This document shows, in pieces, positions 1 through 6,400 of a stretch of 12,804 nt of DNA. The stretch is from Wuchereria bancrofti. Taxonomy: Eukaryota > Nematoda > Chromadorea > Rhabditida > Onchocercidae. Every line of letters starts with the position of its first letter. The stretch's first letter is position 1. Position numbers and translations under genes: made by a program. The stretch lies in contig SSBO01000064.1 in the NCBI GenBank assembly GCA_005281725.1, forward strand, positions 5,379 to 18,182, in the 5' to 3' direction. A model generated the notes under the pieces. It saw only the letters and a list, made by a program, of their open reading frames with translations. It ran no database searches and was not told the DNA's origin.

Positions 1-262
1 TTCCTCAAACCCTTAGAATAAGGAAAAGTAAAAAAAAAACTTCGTAACGGTTACAATAAAAGAAAGTTCTAGCTTAGAAAATCTGCAAAACCAGATAGAA
101 TAATCCCTGTTTTCCTATTTTCCTCAGTATTCAGTTTTTCAATAACTAGTTTGCCGACTGGAGATAAAATGCGATTTACGAGAGATAACCAAAATATATC
201 TAGGGTTCTCAAAGCTTCTTAAAAACATACTGTATCCCGTTATGTCAGCAAAAAATCTTAAC
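1..262 (-). other. TBL1 intron 14, 5' part
   Basis: This stretch begins with the donor of exon 14 (gttaag). No segment encodes the expected TG.LVHSYRGTGGIFEVCW-type final repeat after an AG acceptor, so the intron appears to run off the left edge. Confidence 0.5.
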
Positions 263-434
263 CTGTACATCCCAGATGTAAACAGAACGATCGAATGAAC
301 CGGATGCAATATATTTTCCATCTGGTGAAAACCCAACAGAATAAACTGGTTCCGTGTGTTTTGTCAGCGTCCGAACACACATTCCTCGTTCGATATCCCA
401 TAATCGAACTGTATGATCGAAAGACGCACTGCAA
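263..434 (-). CDS. TBL1XR1: TBL1 exon 14 (end of WD6, WD repeat 7)
   Basis: Acceptor gattattag, donor CAG|gttaag; phase 2 in, 0 out. Encodes [20 protein letters not shown], then [19 protein letters not shown] and [16 protein letters not shown], matching human SASFDSTVRLWDVDRGIC ... GSFDKCVHIWNTQ. It is the last exon visible. About 40 residues (WD8 and the C terminus) are expected further left, outside the window. Confidence 0.5.
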
Positions 435-3400
435 CTAATAATCACTTCCAGAAATGATTTAAATTTTAATTAAATTTTAAACGGATATAAAATAACTTTA
501 AACGCGAATATTATGTTGAGGTCCTACAATACAAAAATTTGTCCACCTTACAAAAACAAAAAAATTACCTTGCAAGCGCATAACCAATTGGCGACCAGCG
601 TATTGTATAAATCTCTTTATCATGCGCTTTTAAATTGTGTACCACATTTTCGTAATTCATTGACCATATCTGAGATACATTTTGAATTGAAGTGCACCGT
701 GTCAAGAATAAAAAGGTATTTATTTCATCAAGGTATCTTCATTGCTGTTTCTACAATTCTGTTACATAAAATACAGCAAAATTCTTCAAACGAAAGACCT
801 TCAACGTCATGTCGTCGGAGCATGAAGCCAAAAGCCGTGAATATACATCGTACTTCACAGCATTTACTTCATTTGTATGGCCCTGGAATGCATTTCGTTG
901 CTTTATCAACATTCTTTTTGAAGTGGAAAATAGGAATTCCGAAAAAAAATTTCGTGATCGGAAGTCCTCTTTAGTACAAAATTTGACTACTTCGGCAATG
1001 AAATAACAGAGATACAAATCTAGTAAAAATGAAGAGTAATTGAATTTATCAAAAACTCCACACTCCACACTTACTGTTTGGTACTACAAAACCTGAGAGG
1101 TTCAATAAATTGAGAATCTTAATAGATTAAGATTACCTGGAATGTTTTCAACGGCTTTTCACAACCTAATTTGCATACATGGATGCACATATCTGTACTA
1201 CACGATGCAAATGTATCATCTGACATCCAATCAACATCCAGTGCTGAACTACTGTGAAATTGAAAGACCTGCATCTGTATGCCTTTAAGTGGATCCCAAA
1301 TAATGGTTGTCTGAAATTTTTCTTAAAAAAATTCCCCATAAAGACACTAATTAAAGAGTCTAAATTCGAAAATTTACACATACGGATAAACATTATATAC
1401 CTTATCAACTCCAGCACTAAGAATCTTATCACCCTTTTGGTTCCACTTCAGTGCAAAAATTGGACCTTTATGAGCCCCCAGTGTATAACGCAGTCTTCCT
1501 AAAATAAAAGCTCTGAATATGAATTGCTTCATTCATTAACGTAGTGAATTGAAAATGTAGTGAATTGAAAATGTAGTGAATTGAAAATGATACAACTCAC
1601 CATCGGTGGCCCACACACGCGCATAACCATCATAACATCCCGTTGCAAGTAAATCACCGGTACACTGAAAAATAATGAAGCAAACTAGAATGCAAGAATA
1701 GTGATAACATTGAAACCATTCTTACTGACCACATAAAATGTGATTTTTCAAAAATATTTCGCCAGGGAATGACTTCCTGGTAAGGAGTGCAATGTTCCAA
1801 TGCTCCTTTAAAAATAACTTAGATTTCACAACGAACCTTCTGAATCCAAAATTAAAATTTGTGAAACGGAAGCATTTTTAATTAATATAAATACACAAAG
1901 AAATACGAATGCTCAACTCCAACTTTCGATTAGAGTTAGAGTTGAATATTTTTTAACTTGCAATTAAAGGCAACCTTGAAACAAAGCACCTAGACACCAA
2001 AATAACCAAAAGCAACAGAGTGAGTGCTTGCTTACTGGTGGAACACTAGATATTGTTGCTAGAATTAAAATATGGGAAGCTTGGTGCATGGAAATTATGC
2101 AAAAAAGTTCTTTTATTCCGCAACATATAGAGTCACAAGTTAGTTCAACTAAACACGTTCTAATCCAATTGAAGCTTGTTTCGTGCCAAAAACCAGAAAA
2201 TAACTAATACTACATAAACAGTGGCACACAGCACTGATGACACATGTACAGGCGGATAAATACGACCTTCACAGATGCAACATTTGAAAGGGGAAAAGAA
2301 AATCCATCAAGAAAAGAAATGTTAACGAACATTCCAATCAAGAGACGTAACGTCCTTATTTGTTGGAGGGTTTTTGTCATCTTTTTGCATACAATGTTTG
2401 AGCACTATTGAATTATCATGGATAGCTTGGCATGATGTTGTTGCTAGCTCTGAACCATATACATTCCATATACGTGCCGTACTATCACCGGACCTAAAAT
2501 TAAAGTTTATACTAATTCGGAAGATGTACAATGATACCCGTACCGTATGAATCCGTATTCACACGCTCATACTAATTATGAAGTTATGGTCCATTCCATT
2601 AACAATTTATTGTAGCTCGGATCCTTTTAACTCGTTTAGCTCGCAACAGGAGAGTTTCGTATTTCTTTTAAAGTTCGATTAAGCCGGTTAGTCTTGAAAC
2701 CTATGATAGTCTTCTCAGAAGTTCAGTGAATATGGGAAAGGAAACGAGAATGACATTGTATATCATTTACTCATTTCATTCCTACTGGCCGATAAAACAT
2801 TTAAATCTGAAGAATTTGAAAGTTTACCCAGAAGCTATGAGATCATTTTTTGGATTCCACGTACAAATGAATACCTCGCTATCGTGTCCCTTCAGATACC
2901 GTACCTTAAAAAAAAATAAATCCTGAAAGGATAAAACTTGAAGAAGACAGCTCAACAGTTCACTGAATCTTTTGCTCTGCAACGTCCTTTTTGTTTCCTC
3001 TTCTAAAAGCAGCCATGTTGAGTTGCGAGCATTTATTTAATCACCTTATCCCTGCTAATTTCATATGGTCGATTTTCTAGCTGCGCAGTTGAAAGAATAC
3101 CATTACCATTGCTCACGCGTGGTTTTAAACCATCAATCTCCATCGGTGTTCCATTGAAGTCGCTGTAAATTTTCTATCTTTGTTATTAAAAGAAAAAAAA
3201 AAATTATAGCACTAAACAGCAAGACCGATTAAAATGTTAACAGCAAGACCGATTAAAATGTTACATCTGCATGACAAAGAAAAAGATCGAGAAGCTCAAT
3301 TATTTTCATGCCTTACTTAAACGACAAAAGAATTATGAAACGGATCACTTCTTAATCAGTAATATTTCAATTAGGACCTACTTCTATTTTTATGATCGCA

Positions 3401-6400
3401 ATGTAACCATATATGATTGGAGAAGGGTATACAGAGATGACTAGGTTTTTCAGCGATCTATCCCTGTGAGAAGTTAATTAAATCTTCCAGCTAGACACAG
3501 TTGCTAATTTCTCAAAAGCATATTCAATCTCAATAAAAGATCTATCAATTTTAATAAGCCACTTTATTTTAATAAGCTATATTTAGCAAGTACCAGACCA
3601 AGTTATAGCTGTGTTTAATTAAGGCAGTGGAGCTTATAGAAAATGATGCAAGCGGTCAAAAAAGAATACCACACTTCAGTTGACCACGTGCATCAGAAGC
3701 AAGAATCTAAATGCCAACAGTAACAATCCAAAAAATTTTCGAAACAGAAGACAAGATAACAGCTTAAATAACATACCCGTTGTTCGTCTGGGCAGCACGA
3801 AACTCAGCAGCAGCTTTAGCTTTGCCCATTAATCCATTTTGTGATCGGTCTCGTGATTCCCTTTCCCGTTCCAGAAAAAACTGCTTCCCGTGATGTGGAA
3901 AGGTGATTGTCGGTTGTCCAGCAATACTACCGGTGGTAGGATGAAACTGCTGATGGTTGTTGGATAATAACATTGATGAACTGGTTGTAGATACTCCCAT
4001 AATAGTTGCATTTGAACCGCTGCCATTACCACCACTTACACCGGGGCCAATGCTGCCGAAAGATATTGATGTTGCCGACGTTGAAGGGATGACCTGAAAC
4101 TAATTATAGGTAATTTACAAAACACATTGTATGCTATTCTCTTCTTCTAGCTTCTAGTTCCTATGACTTTTGCTAGATGTTAGAAGCTTATCCGTATACA
4201 GCGAACTTCTCCTTATTCAAAAGCATCTTTCTGGAACAAACTTTACAAGTTATAAATTTGAATAGAATGTTATAAACCTTTAACTCTCTCGACTTTGAGA
4301 TCGAACAGTTCTGTTTTTCACCATGAGCTTCGCGCATTTCCCGATCTCTTGATTGTTGTTGCTGCCTATCATCCTTAGCGGTCGGATCTATCCCCATCAA
4401 CTTATCTTGTTGCTTCTCTTTAATCTTACTACTCGGCACTTCATTCAGAACTAAAACATATGCGAATATGTTACACATTCAGTAGGATGAAATCAAAACC
4501 CCATTCGTAAATGCTTTTTTTTCACTAAACCATTAACATAAGTAATTGTTGGCAACTACTCATTCAGCATTGAATATTCCACTTTCCGTATAAATTCATC
4601 AAAATATGTTTAATGCTATTTGTTACAAAAATATACTAATTGATCAGATAACGATACCAAAGATTTGTATCTCAATTTTAGTCCCACAAGGCAAAAACTC
4701 TCAATTGATAATAAACAGAAAACTAATAATTCCCTTTGTGTTTTACGACATACCTTTATATTCAATGTAAGTGTTAAATTTACTACTCGGCAACTTCCAG
4801 AAATCAATATTCTAGTCATAATTACTTTCACAGAGTAATTTTCATGTCATGATTTAATTCCTGTACTAGGTTATTTATCCCTTAAATGGTGGTTTTTGCA
4901 AACTTTACCTCCACTGCAAACAGTGACATTTGCTATCATATATAAGCTAATACTACCACTTCAGCTACCTATTTGACAATGGAAATACATCAAATGCCAT
5001 GTTTCTACACTTTAATTTTAATAAATTTATCTCACAATTTCACTCAGTCGCTTTTTGCTGTGATGACTAGCAAAAGGCACGAAAAAAACCTAATTGATCA
5101 GGAAAATTGCTGAATCACTTTCAATCTTTGTTTCACAACACCATATCATCACAGTATTATTAAACTACTAGAATATGAAGAAATGACTCTTGATATTGAA
5201 TCAGGGCAACCAATGCATTTTCGGGGTAGAACAGCATAAACCGCCTATATGTTAGCTTCTTTTTTTGCAGTGGATCTAGAAATTCTATCTTTTTGCGTCT
5301 TGACTACAACTTTGACACCTTTGTTCTTGCATATAGCATTTTTATAATCGAAACACAGCTTGCTTTTAAACAGAAATAAGTGCTGGATTAAATTATCAAA
5401 TCAATCCCCGATCAGTTCATAGTTCTTGGCAGAAAATCTTTTCTAGAAATAAGTTTTTCGTCATGTCCTTTTCCTGCAAATGTTTTTTGTGCTTGAATAC
5501 AACCTACTGATGAGTGTCTTACATTGCCAAAGTCAAATGATTACCTGCTTCAAGCAGAGATAAATTTTCCACAGTTTTTTCAATTCGTGGCTCACTGGCG
5601 GTACTCGTGCTTGCCACAGCACATGCTTCAGCCTCGGTATAATAAATACCCTTCTGCAGTGTTCCAGAATTTGGTCTAGTTTTAATAACAGCCAAATGTT
5701 TTTGTAAAAACTATTGTTCCAAAAATTCAGAACAGCGATCCTCAGTGTATAACGTATAACCTTCACAGATAAATTTAACGGTGAAAGCAAATCTAAAATA
5801 GTAAACAGAAACCTGTATGATGTTAATTAATGCACCCATGGGCACATCGTTACCCGCAGCTCCAGACTCGAGAACACGTGATTCATTGGCAAATGTGTAA
5901 GCCGTATGCACAAAACCTGCATTTAGCAAATTATATCGTGAAAAAGTTTTTATTCACAACTGATATTTTTCAATGATTTAATAAAATAAAACCATTTTGA
6001 ACGTGCGTTATAGTACCCAGAATAAGCAGACGTTTAAATAAATGAAGATTTCAGAAACAAGAAAACTTTTCAAAATAATGGATTATGAAATAAAGGCTCT
6101 CAAGAGGTATGAGAAATCATGAGTGAGATATCCATCGCTCACTGATGATGCTTAAATTAGTCAGATATCCAAAGCTATAAACTATTTAACGTGATTCGCA
6201 ACAAGAATTGACATCCTACTGCACAAATAATGTGCAAGTAATGGCACACATATAACCAAAAATTAATACCACTTCACTAACTTTCGTAATCATCAAAAAC
6301 TGCATACACTTTCTATGTTTTAGATACCATCACTCCATGCATTTTTACATATTTCGCTACTATTATTTAATGCATACTTCCTGAGACGAAAGTATAATCT

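Noticed and set aside
139..242. Possible last TBL1 exon beginning with Thr-Gly (TGYSMFLRSF)
   Set aside because: Thr-Gly is the expected start, but no AG precedes it (the bases before are gctgacata), and what follows does not resemble the eighth WD repeat.
513..974. 153-codon open frame on the plus strand
   Set aside because: It lies antisense to exons 12 and 13, whose minus-strand translation matches TBL1 WD repeats. It crosses their introns without regard to splice sites and resembles no family.
5533..5790. 85-codon minus-strand open frame (also at 7102-7359)
   Set aside because: It runs through the exon 3 region in the wrong frame. The frame giving [10 protein letters not shown] and VENLSLLEA matches TBL1 and agrees with splice phases.
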